Assembly (NCBI RefSeq): GCF_905475465.1
Contig: NC_062240.1
Span: forward strand, 10,121,001 to 10,185,000
Direction of reading: 5' to 3'
DNA: 64,000 nucleotides
DNA from: Pieris napi
Taxonomy: Eukaryota > Arthropoda > Insecta > Lepidoptera > Pieridae
Shown here: one piece after another, positions 13,401 to 24,374 of the stretch
Layout of the letters: each line of letters begins with the position of its first letter
How positions within the stretch are numbered: the stretch's first letter is position 1
Notes under the pieces: model-generated
Told to the model about the DNA's origin: nothing
What the model saw: only the letters and a program-made list of their open reading frames with translations
Databases searched by the model: none
Translations under genes and position numbers: made by a program

Positions 13401-16400
13401 ATTGTATTTATTTATTTATCAATATAGAAACATGACAGTACATATAAATATGTATGGGTTGTGTTAAGTGTTCTTAAATCGTTTCACAGATAATTATTTT
13501 TATAACAGTATGGATAATGGATGATACAGAAAAAAGAAATACAATAATAGGCATGAAAAGTAAAACATAAAAAACATTAAAACTTATAGTACATAAACAA
13601 GAGACAAAATAATTAGCAAACAATTAGTCTTTAAAAACAATAAAATATATCAACTATGAAAAAGTGAGTGTTATAGGAATGTATATATTATGTATTCATT
13701 GAAGCGAAAGTTCTGGTTTATGGTTATTGCGAATATAAATAAAATATCGATAATATGGAACGATCCTCTTCCTTGTACATGAATAGGACAATTAAATTAC
13801 CTCATCGGTATTTATGGACCGATCAAAGGTATCGGTCAACGACTCCTACTCTTCTGCCAAACATTGTAGGTATTGACTTTCTTTACATTGTTAATTGTAT
13901 ACAAGTTTTGTTTTTTCAAATGGTATGGTTTTTCTTCTTGTTACGCCATTGTTGTTTGTATAAGTGTTATATATTAAAATATGCTTATATTATATCTTAA
14001 TACTTATAACTTGAGAATGGCTACTACTAATGAAAACATTGAAAATTTACGAAAATAAAAAAACCCATACAAAATGTTCATTCATGCATTTCGTTACCGT
14101 CAAACATTTAATGTTAAATCCCGTCAATATTGTAACTCAAATTAAAGAACGTGTTTTATGAAGGTTTGAATGTATCCACAATATTCGGATAGTGGCATAA
14201 TTTATATTTAAAAAAAATAGAATAATGTCACTGAATGAAAAAGGATTGTAATATAATATATAGGTTGACTTTATAAACATTTATAAAATCATAAATTAAG
14301 TTCAGCTATCATTATGTTCCACGACGTTCATTCACTGTTAGGTGGTACGAAGTTCGCCGGGTCAGCTAGTATAAAATATAATAATAATAAAAGAACTATG
14401 GCTAATATGTATGACTATAGTCTGTTACTGTAATAATATTGTTCTTCATATGTGTAAAATGTATGTAACGATTTTTATCGATCTTAGGCAATGCCTAAGA
14501 ATATAACTTTCATACTGTCAGTTTTATATTGATAATTTTCTACTAGTTGCTGTCAAAACCTAGTCACATAAAATACATGAAAAGCATACAAAAGTCGACC
14601 TTGTAGTTATTTATCAATAAATTAGCAATGTAACATTCATCAGCGTTCAACAAAACATAATTTAAAAACCAGTCAACCATCTTAACTTATTATTCCATTT
14701 CCTTTATAAAAACCTTACAAAGTATATAGCAATAAAATTCATACAATGTAAATACGGATTGCCTATCTTGGAGTTTTTATGGAGATTAAAATAAATTTAT
14801 TGAAGATGTTTCGATGTCAATTGTCATAGCAAATATGATTTGCGATTGATTCGTATATAATAACCTTCTAGACATTTCGCACTGATTTTCAACTTCCTTA
14901 GATGGAAGTTGTTGAATATTATTAAAATATTTAAAATTACACGCAAAAAATTAATTTGAGTTTTCTGATTAGCACAAGAGCCCGTGTTTCGTTGCGCTGC
15001 ATCCCTACTCTTATTTGTCTTACTTGACACATTTACCTTGTGAATAAGGTTTTACAAAGAATCATATGACTCTTTATTATATTTTATTAGGACACGCGGC
15101 CCTGGTATTGTTTTGCGTGGGATATCTTGTGTTTTAAGTATTTAATACAAGGTCGCCGTGCGGTTGATTAAATACATAGAGGAAATTGATATCATGTTTT
15201 ATACAGCACTATGATTTGTAAAAAACTCTATGAGTAGGTGAAATTTAAATATCGTAAATAAAACAGTATGTTAATAATACTTAGCAACGTATAATAATAA
15301 TACTTAGAAATCTACAATGACAATCACAACAAATGCATTATACAATCTCTTAAACTACATCACGTCCCCCATATAAACAAAAAACAGCTGCGCTGTTTCC
15401 ATTGCGGCGGTTAACATCTATTCCCTAGTTCATTGCTCTATACACAGCAGTGTACACCGAATCGATTTTATACGGCTATACAACCACGCAACTCTCGCGA
15501 GCTCTAGAAACATCCAGACCATTCGAGGAACGAGAACTTATATAAAAGTGTTTGAGCGTTGCTACGGTGCTCAGTTGTCATTCGTTATTCAGAGAAACTA
15601 GTGTTGTGTTATTGTGACTTGTGCAGTGATATGGAATCGCCTGTTGTTTTAGATAAACCGCCGGAGTATCATGGTAGTGAGGTAGGTTTTTGATGATTTA
15701 AAATTATTGTAACAATAAATTTAAAAGATTGTTTATTTAAAATGTTGATTTTAAAATTTGGCTTTCATTATTTGAAGTTAGAAGTATTAGTCGAAGACAA
15801 AGTTAGTTAGTTTAATGTTCCTTTTACCTTTTGTTATAAAATATTACTTTCTTCCTGTTTAAGGTTTAATTAATTTTATTTCAAAACGGCTGATGTGTAT
15901 ATTATAATTAAGAGTTCTTTTTTTTCGATACGAAATCGTAAACTGCTCACATCGTGACCAAATCAGGTTTTATCGATTTTATGTATTCTTAATTCTACAC
16001 CTAATTTGGTGTTTTGCCAAAAAAGTGTGTCATGATGTCGAAATTGTATTTTTTGAATTTTAAATCTTACAGAAACAGAAATGCAATTTATTTCAAAGCA
16101 AAATAATTCAAGGAAGCGGTCTTTTTAATAATGGCTTTTTTAAATTCTTTGTATTTTTTATTTGTTATAAATTTGTCTATTTGTAGCGTAGGATTTATAA
16201 AAATTTGTAACTCATTGATAATTTCTTTGAATTCGGTATTCTTTCAACTTAAATATTGAGAGCGGTATTCTAGACGTTTCGGTTTTACAAATGTTCTTGG
16301 TTATTTAAAGTTTTTTATTGTGTAACTTTCTTCGTACATAATTAATCCATGTAAACAATTCAACCTGAGTCACAGTCGCACGCGCAGCTGTTATCGTAAT

Positions 16401-19400
16401 GCCATTTATAGATGTGCGCTCTTAATATTTCAGTAGCGCGACCTTACTACAGGAGGTCATAGATAAAATGTAGAAAGTATTAAGGTCGAACGCATGAAAT
16501 TATCCACGTAAAATTAAAAAAAAAACAGAAATTTCCACGTTTTTATTTTACAGACTCATGTATGTAACATTAACTTAAAACCCTTTTCTCAATTACAATA
16601 GCCGATGTAACCTAAACGTTGGGTTTCACAAATTGACAACGCTTCAAAATTAAAACACCCTTCTTTTGTGCATGAGGCTTAAAAATGTCTAAAACGAATT
16701 TCACGAGTGGCTATTTCATTTTTAAACGAACTTTTGAAAAAATGTTTTCATACATTTAACGTATAAAAATTCGGGGAAATTAAAATTATATATTTTATTT
16801 GGTAAAATGTTGGCCTTTATAATATATACTAGGCCAGTACAAGAAACAAAACGACAAACAACTCTTCAATCACATAAATATAGATATTGACAAACACAGA
16901 TAATAATAATGTATTAAGAGAACATTTTGCAAGCTTTAAAGTCAAAGCAGGCGCCATACACGAAACACTTAAAATGATAACGCGTTATGTTAATAGTTTA
17001 TAGGCTCTCAGAGATAATTCGGATTATAATTCAACATCTGCGTTATTTATCGAGGATCTAAATAAAGAACAATTACCGACACGCGCTGTTGCGGAACTGG
17101 CTTCTGGTTACATTTTAATAGACCGATTAGATAAATGTGTTTTGAAAGCTTTTTGGAATGCGTCTGGAACGAGTTATTGGGTCTATAACCTAGTTCAGAA
17201 TATTTTTGCTGAACGACTAGGCATCTTTAGTATCTTGGTTGATACATTTCGTGATACAAAGAAAATGTTATTAATAACTTGAAAACGTTATAAGTAAAAA
17301 GGTGCGACTTACTAGGAAGCAAATGTTTGAGTTATGATATGAAAGTTTCCTTTACAAGAGATTGCGATTTCGTAGATTACGTAAACACCGAAAGCTATTG
17401 AAATGTCGTTAGTCTTCAATCCAAAATTTTTAATGCAAATTTCTATTGTGTAGACAATCTTCAAATTGTAGAAAGTTATATCTCATTTTTGCATATTAAC
17501 TGACTGTTTAAACAATTCTAGCTTTTCTACATTTTTTCAATTTATAAAAATGAAAAAAATATAATTGTTGTCGAAGATGTTACATATGGACGTGAAGAAA
17601 ACGAGGAATATTTTTGACTTTTTACTGAAGGAGATCATATGATTTGTGCGTATTATCATTCTTCAAATTTGCTATAAAAATCAATACAAGCAGGATGTTA
17701 CAAAAGAATATACACAAAGCGTACAAATTTGGGTAACCCGTCGAATTTGTAAACATAATCTCAACTTATCTCGATGATGTCATGCTACATAAAAGGAAAA
17801 AATATCGGCTATACATAAACGGTGTTAGCTGTTCGAATGCGTCACATTCGCCGCCTACATGACCATTGCATATACGGCAGCTTTACATCTTTCAAAGACT
17901 TACGGACTTAATACAAGAGAAAACATTGATCAAACATTTGTTATTTATGTGTTAGCCAGTTCTTTGTTTGGTTGTATTAAAATGCAATTTGCGCTTTCTC
18001 CATAACTTCTACGGTTGTCTATGTCTCCGACGTTGCTCTCGTTCTGTTCGGGTTTTCTGTAGAAGCGCTCCCCTAGGCACTCCTTCTAAAGCCTTTCACT
18101 CTGTTTTAGAGTTGATCTGAGTTGTGGCAACTTTCTATTGATTAAATTTTACCTGATGTGGTACATGGTACTAAATCTACGGTATAAGCTACAAACTCTT
18201 TTATCTAAAATGTATGACAATTAAGTTATCATCATTGTTACAAAAAAAATAAGAATACAACGTACAATAAAAACACCAGAAATTTTTGTTAAGCCGAAAA
18301 ATCAAATTATTAGCAAAACAGCGGATTAGGTTCGAGATAGGCACTTAACAATGGTTTCTTTAAAACCGATCAGCCCACTACCGAATATATCCAGGATAAG
18401 TACTGTTTAATCCGTAAAATCACGAAGAGAGGTATCTGAACTCCTGAACTTCTATGAATTATTAGAAAATTATTTACACTAATGCTTGTACTTTGGAAGT
18501 GTTAAACTGCAAATTCAATGGAATCACGAGTTAAAGATTTAAATCTTTATAATTTTAATCACCGGACACGTTCATCATGTACAACATGATACCTGTCATA
18601 TATATATTAAGTTCATTAGGATTTTCTGATTGAGATAAATTGTGTACTGATTGCTGTGTTACTTCATATCCGTCGGGTTCTTGTTTCCATAAATGCTGTT
18701 GATTTGTTGATACTTTGTGTAGTTTTATGATGACAGTTGCGTCTATTATAAGCATACAATGGTGTAATTTTATGATAAATGCACGCGAAGTTAGACTAAA
18801 GGTTATGTAGGATATATTACAGGAAATATTGAGATTTGCAAGAATACATTTTATTTTAATGTTCTGTGGATCGAACATTTTAACAAACTTAAAGTATACA
18901 TCAGATTTACTATATGTACAGTTTATTTATGAGCAACCGGGTCTATTTGCTTCAATACCACATTCGTTAAGATTTTTTCTCGAAGAAAACAACTTTAAAA
19001 ATGCAGCCTACAAAAACGTACGTTCTGTTTTAATGAATTTCCGGTCATTGACTTCGTATCGCGTTACACTCGCATATGGTTCGGGAAATACTCGAATTGA
19101 GTACTAATTTGATGCAATTAAAATATCAATGATCGATTAATTATATAATGTCCAAAGAGATTAATGATATACTTAATATTATCTTAAGTAATTTCATTAG
19201 ATGATATTTTGGACAAATAATTGATGACGATGCGGGAAAAAAACAATTAAAACAAACGTTACTTCGAATTATGGAGCTTTGTAAAAAAAAAAGTTAATTA
19301 AAAATTGAAACAAAGTTATTTATGTATTCACGCATAATTATTGTTTGTAAAAATAGATTTTTGTGGTCAGAAGTTATAGTTGTGGTGACGGAAATGTGTC

Positions 19401-22400
19401 CTTGCTGTGTATGCGTGTGTGTGAGTCAAGTATAGTACCCCGTTCGTCCTGAAATAACGGAGCTACTAGCTATTCGTTAATTCTAAACTTTTGCTGAATA
19501 TTGTGTACTAGCGACCCGCCCCGGCTTCGCACGGATGCAATGCTGATACTAAATTCAAAGTGCTATAAAGTATAGGGAGAACCGCGGCCTCCGACGCGCT
19601 GCGTCCCGCAATTTTTAAATTTGTAATATCTTCGAAATATTCATTTAAATCATATGCTGTAAAGGGCCATATAGATCTATATTAAATGAACAATGTATTC
19701 AAGGTATTTAATTGGTTAAGGATTAATGCTGTATTGGTTAAAATCGCTTCGAAAATTAGCCATTATTTGTCGTAAAAAGTAAATGACAAAAAAAAGTTAT
19801 TGTGGGTTATCCATAAGAGATAGACATATACCATCACGGACTTTTCTGTAGACCTTTTCAATGTGTACAATACTTAGTACATTATTTTGATAAAACTCGT
19901 AGGGTTCAGCCTGCGTTTGCAATGTAAGCGGAAAAAATGTAATTATTTACGACATCACATTAGAAACCTCAAAAATAACAGTACTTCTCCACTATTTAAT
20001 GGATGTTATTATACATATAAACCTTCCTCTTGAATCACTCTTTCTTTAAAAAAAACCGCATCAAAATCCGTTGTGTAGTTTCAAAGATTTAAGCATACAA
20101 AGGGACATAGGGACAGAGAAAGCGACTTTGTTTTATACTATGTAGTGATATTCAAGGGGTGCCACTTAAAAGTAAATATTTACACCTATACAATTCTTTG
20201 ATCACGAGAACAAACACGTGCCACGTCTATTATTACTTTTCGAATTTCGATTGCGGTGTCATCGTTACGTGTTTGACATTAGTTCTTGTCAGTCTCCTGC
20301 ATGATGTCATCTTGACGACCGGTAACTGATTAAAATAACAGCGTTAAATTGTGAATGCATGTTTTAGTGAATTGCTTTGCAATCATCAATAATAAATCGT
20401 AGATTCTTTGCATATAAGAAAGAAGTGGTGCATTCTATTTGATAAATTATAAAAAACAGCACAATCAGCCATGCAAATGTCATATTAACTACATGTTATA
20501 TTATTTACCTTTTTTTAATTAGATGCTCCGTCGTCGTTCTAACAGTATAGCAAAAAGCATAGCTAATTTGTAAATGATGTTAATTACATTGTCAATCGTC
20601 AAGGCTGCGACTTTTGCCTCTCATTTTGTATTGCGCATCGGGAACTGACATAACGACTATAGTAAAAAAAATATATTTGTTCTAGGAGTTTGCAACACAG
20701 TTTTAAAACTATTTCGAAAGATTTATCAATTTAATAGCCAAGAGGCTAAATATATTTAAGTTTTCTTTAGAATCACCGATCTTTCAGCTTAGATGTAGGT
20801 TGGTACTTCCTTAGCAGTCAGTTTGTGGTTGGTGTTGGTTTGTAAAAATATTATTACTAAACCTTAATTTAAAAAGAAAAAACATTTTAAGATACGTCAG
20901 TGCTATAGGGGAACGATACATTGAACATTAGATAGGTTTACTCACTTTATTATAATCGACTATCAAGAATTCTAGGGTAATTATAGATATTATGGAACAC
21001 TTCTAAGAATTATTTATTTATTAAAAACAGGTGGGTGGTAATGCAAGTTGCAAATTCTGAATCGCAAAATACTAGGAAGGCATTTTAATAAGAATTTGAG
21101 TAAGTTTGTCATCAAAACATAACAATTCTGAGAATTAGAGTTTAATAACATGGTAATTTGTAATAACCATGATTCGGATATATATTTATATTCATGGACT
21201 CCGGCATCCAAGTAGGTATAATATACCTTGCCTTCCTTTTTGGCAGAGACATTAACTATACATAATAAAAAATTAAATTTTAGAAATATAATATAATAGT
21301 GGTTGGTATACATTATCGTATTAAAGTTGTATTGGTCAGACCAGCCTTTTTTTTTTTTAATTGCTAGTAGGTCTACCTCCCCGGCGACTTAAGCCCCGGG
21401 GACGAGGAAGCTAAGCTATAATAATGATTGGTTTTAAAATATTTGAATTACACATGGGTGGTTTAGGGTCAGTTTTGATATTTAATACAATAATTTTCCC
21501 TCGACAGCCAGACACCAGCCTATTAGAGTTCTGTGTATAAAGAATATTATATAGTATTCTCATTAATAAACAACATCTATAAATACTCGTCAGCCAAGTT
21601 AGGTCTGTCACAATTAAGTTTTATCTCTTACAACTTTATTCAATAAGCCACGAAAGTACTTGGTAAGGTCGTCTCTTGGCCTCACCTACCATATTTGGGT
21701 AGCTCTTCTCGATTACAAGTTCATTGGACAACTCGATTCGAGATTTGATTTGCATATAATCAACGATTTACATCAAATTAATATAACTTTAATTCGATTG
21801 ATCCAACGAAATCTCATACATGCGATTACTCTTTAATTTTGGACGGAGTTTCGAGTAACTGCAGATCAAATAGTTATTAATTTTAATGCATGTGAAGCAA
21901 TATTATAATGGTTTGTCTACACTGGTCCAATTTAAATCAATACTACTCTTGCAAATAAGTAAAAGAGAATTAAACATTACAGCGTGGTTTCCCGTTTGAC
22001 GAGGAGGACGGTGCATGGAGTGAACTTGCCTCGCGACATCCCGACATAGCAGCGCGTCTGCGACAGCGACCAGCCACCTGGGCCAGAAAGCGAAGACCCT
22101 CCAGTCAGGACGCCACTGACGGTATGTTTCTCATTATTCACTCCTATTAACTTGCTACTAGACACGTTAATTAGGTGCAATACTACTACATACAATATCA
22201 GGAAATAGGGTGCTTTCGAAAATATGTTTTTTTTATATTAGGGAAAAATACTCATAAGGCATTGAGCTAATACTTCTAAACAAGTTTATACTAGTGCTTG
22301 AGTCTAGAACGATATTGTTGATTAAATTTGTCCTGTTTCACAGGTGTTTCAAACAAGCGTTTCGTTATTGCAGATTTTGGTGAGAGCTTCGGCGGATTCG

Positions 22401-24145
22401 ACAGATTTCCATTCGACGATATCCCGTCAGAGTTTAGGGAGCACTTCCCTTCACATTGGAATCGTAGGTTTAGTTCTCGTGAAGAACAACCGACTACGCC
22501 GACACATCAGCAGCAGCCGCCGCAGCAGCAAACCGCAGCCACACAAACAGAACCGAAACCCGGACCTTCAGACCACGAAGAGCAGCAATTACCACAATAC
22601 GGTCTAAGGAATACGGTCGACCTCGGCCAAAAGAGCCCAGCTGATCCTAGTTTAGTTGATGCTGAAGATAGAACACACAGGTCTATGTCAGCGCCGCCAG
22701 ACAACAGATCCGCGAACAAGATGAGTGGACAGCACCAAGACCACTCTCCCCAGCAAGAACAATCCTCCAATGTCCGGCATATACCTATTTTTGTCGAAGG
22801 CAGGGATGAGCCAGTCATCAATAAAACAGTAGACCACGGAACTCACTTTGGCGAAACGAAACAAACTTATGTCCCTCCACCGCAACCTCACATCGATAGA
22901 GATCAATATTTCGCAGACGACACCCCGCATGGATTCCACCATCCGCCAAATTTCTCAAGAACATTCGGAACTCCGTTTAACAAAGGCTTCAGGCAAGGCC
23001 CTCAGCCTTTTAGCCAGCAAAAGATGTATCCACAAAACGCGTTCACGCGCGGCGCGTCGCCACAAAGATCTCAGTCACCGAAGCCTCAGACACATCCAGA
23101 GGAACCCTTTGTGAAAATGCCGGTCTACCACGAGCAGTCTGCGCCTCAGTCCAAGCCTCAGCCTAAGCAGCCATCTCCGCAGCGCGCATCTACATCTCCC
23201 AAACCCCCTCAACAGGCTCCTCAAGCACCACCAAAACCTAAACCGCAGCCCGCTGCAAACGATCCCATCACACAAATCCTTAGTATTCAATCCGACGTTC
23301 TAAATCTTATGACGGAAGTCGAAAACTTCTCTGGTACTAAAACTGATAAAAGATATGTTTACCTAGATGAGATGTTAACTAGAAATCTCATAAAGCTAGA
23401 CAACATAGAAACGGAAGGCAAAGAAAACATACGACAAGCTAGAAGAGAGGCGATTAAATGTATACAGAAATGTATAAATGTTTTGGAAGCTAAAGCGGAG
23501 CAGGGCAGTGCCCCTCCACAACCCCAAGTCGTGGACATGCAAGCTACCGCAGACAATGCAGCTGAACAAGAGTCAGTACTAAATGGTGATGTAGAAATGA
23601 AAGAAGCTCCACAAGAAGAAGTGAAGGCTAAGCCCCAAGTTGAGCAAGTACCTCAGTCTCAATCACAAGAAAAAGAAACATCAGAACCTGAGAAAACTAT
23701 GGAAACTGGACCTATCACGACTGAGCAAGCTCCTGTAAAGAGTGACAGCACTCAAAAGATGGAATCTTCTCCAGTAGAGGTAGCTTCTTCCCAAACTCAA
23801 CCTGAAGGTGAAAAGGCCCAACTGGAACCTATGAAACCAGAACCACAACCGACACCACAACCAGATGTAACAGATACGCGACCAATTGATACCAAAACCC
23901 CCGAACCAGAAATGAAGCCTGAAATTATAGAAGTTGAAAAGAAAAGTCCTAAAAAGGTCACCAAAGTCATTAAAAAACGTGACAAAAGCAAAGACAAAAC
24001 AGATAAAGATGCGAAAGATACGGCCAATAAAGAAGCTGTAAAAGATAACAAGGAACCAGATAGCAATAAGCAGGAGAGCATAGATAAAATTGAAACAAAG
24101 GGAAACGGAGATTGTATGGAAGTAGATGGTGGTGCTAGTCAATAA
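1417..24145 (+). CDS. stv: BAG-domain co-chaperone, Samui/starvin (BAG3-like), two alternative first exons
   Basis: Exons: 1A 1417-1440 or 1B 15631-15681, then 21983-22121 and 22344-24145. Both first exons end in phase 0 and join exon 2 (RGFPFDEEDGAWSEL), giving 654 or 663 residues. The protein is rich in Q, P and K. A BAG domain lies at about residues 361-440 (begins PITQILSIQSDVLNLMTEV, three-helix pattern, basic RQARREAIKCIQK helix); this domain binds the Hsp70 ATPase lobe as a nucleotide-exchange factor. An IPI motif near residue 200 (VRHIPIFVEG) resembles the IPV motifs by which BAG3 binds small heat-shock proteins. There is no WW domain. The C-terminus is a low-complexity acidic/lysine-rich tail. 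Known family members are Drosophila starvin (muscle maintenance, chaperone-assisted autophagy) and silkworm Samui (cold response in diapause eggs). No frame lesion was seen. vps18 is convergent downstream. Confidence 0.9.
2424..3073 (+). repeat. Two copies of a dispersed ~45-bp motif in intron 1
   Basis: About 2424-2471 reads GTGGACTTCCGCACTTAGACGC followed by TCACTAGGTCCGTTGTACG. About 3027-3073 is a diverged copy (GTGGAGTCCATTTTCGCACTTAG, then CATTTCGTCTGTTGTGCC). The same core recurs in both arms of the foldback at 47284-47313 and 48399-48427. It is probably the conserved end or body of a repeat family I cannot name. Confidence 0.5.
5055..5227. mobile_element. Small pogo/Tigger-like MITE
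   Basis: CAGTAAACTCTTTATAACG near 5056-5074 is matched on the other strand by CGTTATAAAGAGTATACAG at 5209-5227. TA dinucleotides flank both ends. Internal copies of the TTTCGTTATA motif are present. Short A/T-rich TIRs beginning CAGT and a TA target fit pogo/Tigger elements. There is no coding capacity. Confidence 0.5.
5279..5545. mobile_element. TIR MITE, GGGCCGTTCAAGTATTACGTAA family
   Basis: GGGCCGTTCAAGTATTACGTAAGCA at the left is mirrored by TGCTTACGTAATACTTGAACGGCCC at the right, a 25-bp near-perfect TIR around about 217 bp. A second, more diverged member lies at 13023-13253. No transposase is present and no target duplication is obvious. The superfamily is not assigned. Confidence 0.7.
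5754..6006 (-). mobile_element. tRNA-headed SINE, minus strand
   Basis: On -, the head contains an A-box-like TAGCCTAGCGG and a B box GGTTCGATTCC (within GGGTTCGATTCCCGG), followed by a body of about 190 bp and an A-rich tail (T tract at 5754-5765 on +). The acceptor-stem ends do not pair over 7 bp, so this is a pol III promoter remnant and not a tRNA gene. Confidence 0.6.
6048..6350 (-). mobile_element. Lepidopteran tRNA-derived SINE, family B, minus strand
   Basis: On - a B-box-like GTTCGAATCTCGGCTGTGCAC is followed by the family's body motifs: GTCAGGCACAGAAGGCTGAT, then GATCATCACGGAAACAGATG. Related copies lie at 6629-6840 (+), 54221-54375 (+) and 59383-59612 (-). The copy is diverged. 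Confidence 0.6.
6629..6840 (+). mobile_element. Lepidopteran tRNA-derived SINE, family B
   Basis: The copy contains GTGTTCGAGTCAGCTGTGCA, then GATGTGCGCAATTAG, then GGTGAAGGCAAACATCGTGAGGAAACTG. This is the characteristic order of a very common lepidopteran SINE. The A box is degraded. It shares GAAACAGATGCAATC with the oppositely oriented copy at 6048-6350. Confidence 0.6.
6880..7868 (+). mobile_element. Non-LTR retrotransposon 3' tail split by a Harbinger-like MITE
   Basis: The left part runs from about 6880 (CTCCGAAACGGCTTGACCAA) to 6997; the right part runs from 7715 to GCCGAGTCAGCTAGTTA near 7868. Removing 6998-7714 plus one TAA restores a continuous sequence. The GCCGRGTCAGCTAGT end is shared with tails at 14330-14375 and, inverted, at 44641. 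I believe this is an RTE-type 3' end, but the clade is uncertain. Confidence 0.5.
6998..7714. mobile_element. Harbinger-like MITE, copy 1 (717 bp, TAA target duplication)
   Basis: GGGTCGATTCGACCAAAC at the left is the exact reverse complement of GTTTGGTCGAATCGACCC at the right. The flanks are TAA (6995-6997) and TAA (7715-7717), a 3-bp TWA duplication typical of PIF/Harbinger. No transposase is encoded. A near-identical copy lies at 43583-44292. Confidence 0.8.
8406..8795. mobile_element. Internally deleted mariner (390-bp MITE)
   Basis: The ends are TTAGGTCCTTACTTACATAT and ATATGTAAGGTCCTAA, flanked by TA on both sides (8404-8405, 8796-8797). The right third matches, in inverse orientation, the mariner at 51337 onward: the transposase C-terminal stretch around 8640-8690 and the TIR GCCAATTTCATATGTAAG. 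It is a deletion derivative of that family with no usable ORF. Confidence 0.75.
9330..9553 (+). mobile_element. CR1/Jockey-like LINE 3' remnant
   Basis: The remnant contains GGGTCCTCCAAGAAAAGAGC, then GGCGGCGGTATCACTTAAC, then ATCAGGTGAGTCTCCTGCCC, and ends in TAACATAAAAAAAT. This is the widespread 3' end of a lepidopteran LINE whose reverse-transcriptase C-terminus is better preserved at 38225-38641. Confidence 0.6.
10800..11095 (+). mobile_element. CR1/Jockey-like LINE reverse-transcriptase C-terminal fragment
   Basis: The + frame at 10815-11078 reads ELFGLIPAAEFHHRTSSQN, then LDVRRSTTERFLTQFLPRTF. It aligns by eye with the ELFGLITAVEFHRTSRQN/FLPRTT reading in the copy at 38225-38641. Deletions bring the end close to the TATCACTT tail motif. 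The fragment is degenerate and intronic in Samui/starvin. Confidence 0.6.
11132..11300 (-). CDS. Orphan exon-like segment on the minus strand
   Basis: On -, a TATTTCTCCTCCAG acceptor precedes an open 169-bp stretch that ends at TAT|GTAAAT. It reads ASRGLRSKRSVGEAANRN, then SDYDRIVSDDEDQERLDVIA, then KIKLSFANPYSVY. GC content and codon use are higher than in the surroundings, and the residue composition is coding-like (a basic stretch, then an acidic one). I do not recognise a family. It could be one exon of an antisense gene nested in the Samui/starvin intron, or a relic. Confidence 0.3.
12535..12678 (-). mobile_element. LINE reverse-transcriptase C-terminus remnant, minus strand
   Basis: The - frame reads VRTNYGKKMFTYEGAQLYNK, then LPTYIKNITSINSFKSKLSE, ending YVKQNYF and TAA at 12537-12535. 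The TYEGAxLYNKLP...SINSFKxKLxEY pattern is the usual C-terminus of Jockey/CR1-like ORF2 proteins. The 3' side (12340-12530) is AT-rich with GTAAGTAATAA repeats. Confidence 0.65.
13023..13253. mobile_element. TIR MITE, second member of the GGG(C/A)CGTTCAAGTATTACGTAA family
   Basis: GGGAGCGTTCAAGTATTACG continuing TAACGC at the left is mirrored by TACGTTACCTAATACTTAAA continuing CGCTCCC at the right. It is related to the element at 5279-5545 but the interior differs. Non-coding. Confidence 0.65.
14330..14375 (-). mobile_element. Short non-LTR (RTE-like) end fragment
   Basis: GGTGGTACGAAGTTCGCCGG continues as GTCAGCTAGTATAAAAT. On the other strand this is CTAGCTGACCCGGCGAACTTCGTACC, the same motif as at 44641. 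Only the terminal motif is recognisable. Confidence 0.45.
15506..15576 (+). promoter_or_regulatory. stv: Heat-shock-type promoter of isoform 1B: HSE array, TATA, initiator
   Basis: Five consecutive 5-bp units at 15506-15530 read AGAAA, CATCC, AGACC, ATTCG, AGGAA. They alternate nGAAn and nTTCn in register: units 1 and 4 are perfect, and the other three are two of three. TATAAAAG is at 15541-15548. TCAGTT, an arthropod initiator, is at 15571-15576 and places the start about 32 nt after the TATA. The 58-nt leader to the ATG at 15631 has no upstream ATG. HSF control is an inference from this layout and from the known stress induction of BAG3-type genes. Confidence 0.6.
15631..15681 (+). CDS. stv: Samui/starvin alternative first exon 1B with a PPEY motif
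   Basis: Seventeen codons, MESPVVLDKPPEYHGSE, end at a GTAGGT donor at 15682 in phase 0, the same phase as exon 1A. The exon follows a well-formed TATA/initiator promoter. PPEY fits the PPxY consensus for class I WW domains (for example Nedd4-family ubiquitin ligases), so isoform B could have a partner isoform A lacks. That function is inferred. Confidence 0.75.
15682..21982 (+). other. Samui/starvin intron downstream of exon 1B
   Basis: AT-rich intron between exons 1B and 2. Apart from the non-LTR tail at 19506-20150 and a short GC-rich repeat scrap near 21360-21410 (GTCTACCTCCCCGGCGAC), no gene, TIR pair or tRNA-like box was recognised. Short ORFs at 18555-19107 and 21014-21611 have no coding character. 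Confidence 0.4.
19506..20150 (+). mobile_element. Non-LTR retrotransposon 3' tail
   Basis: It starts CTAGCGACCCGCCCCGGCTT continuing CGCACGGATGCAATGCTGAT, and ends GGGACATAGGGACAGAGAAA continuing GCGACTTTGTTTTATACTATG. This is a very common RTE-like 3' region in Lepidoptera. No ORF is preserved. Confidence 0.55.
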
Positions 24146-24368
24146 ATTATTTTTCGTTAGCGAATTCTTGTAGGAGGGATAGTTGCACTGGCCTAATCAC
24201 CTCTTGTGTTTGCCTACACCAGTGTTGCAACATGTATTTATGTTTGTAAAATATTTTAAGTTTCTAATATTGTGATGCAGATGCTATCCACTAGGATTTG
24301 ATCGCCTGTTATTTAAATCCTAATATAATAAATAATTTATTGTTTATCGTATGTGATAACATTTTCTC

Positions 24369-24374
24369 AATAAA
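24369..24374 (+). terminator. Samui/starvin poly(A) signal
   Basis: AATAAA lies 224 nt after the stop codon at 24143-24145, with a T-rich stretch following at 24393-24407. Confidence 0.6.

Noticed and set aside
23681..24142. 153-codon minus-strand ORF opposite Samui/starvin exon 3
   Set aside because: It mirrors the low-complexity Glu/Lys/Pro/Gln-rich sense coding. The sense frame has the BAG domain and splice structure. Other antisense ORFs over this exon were rejected likewise.
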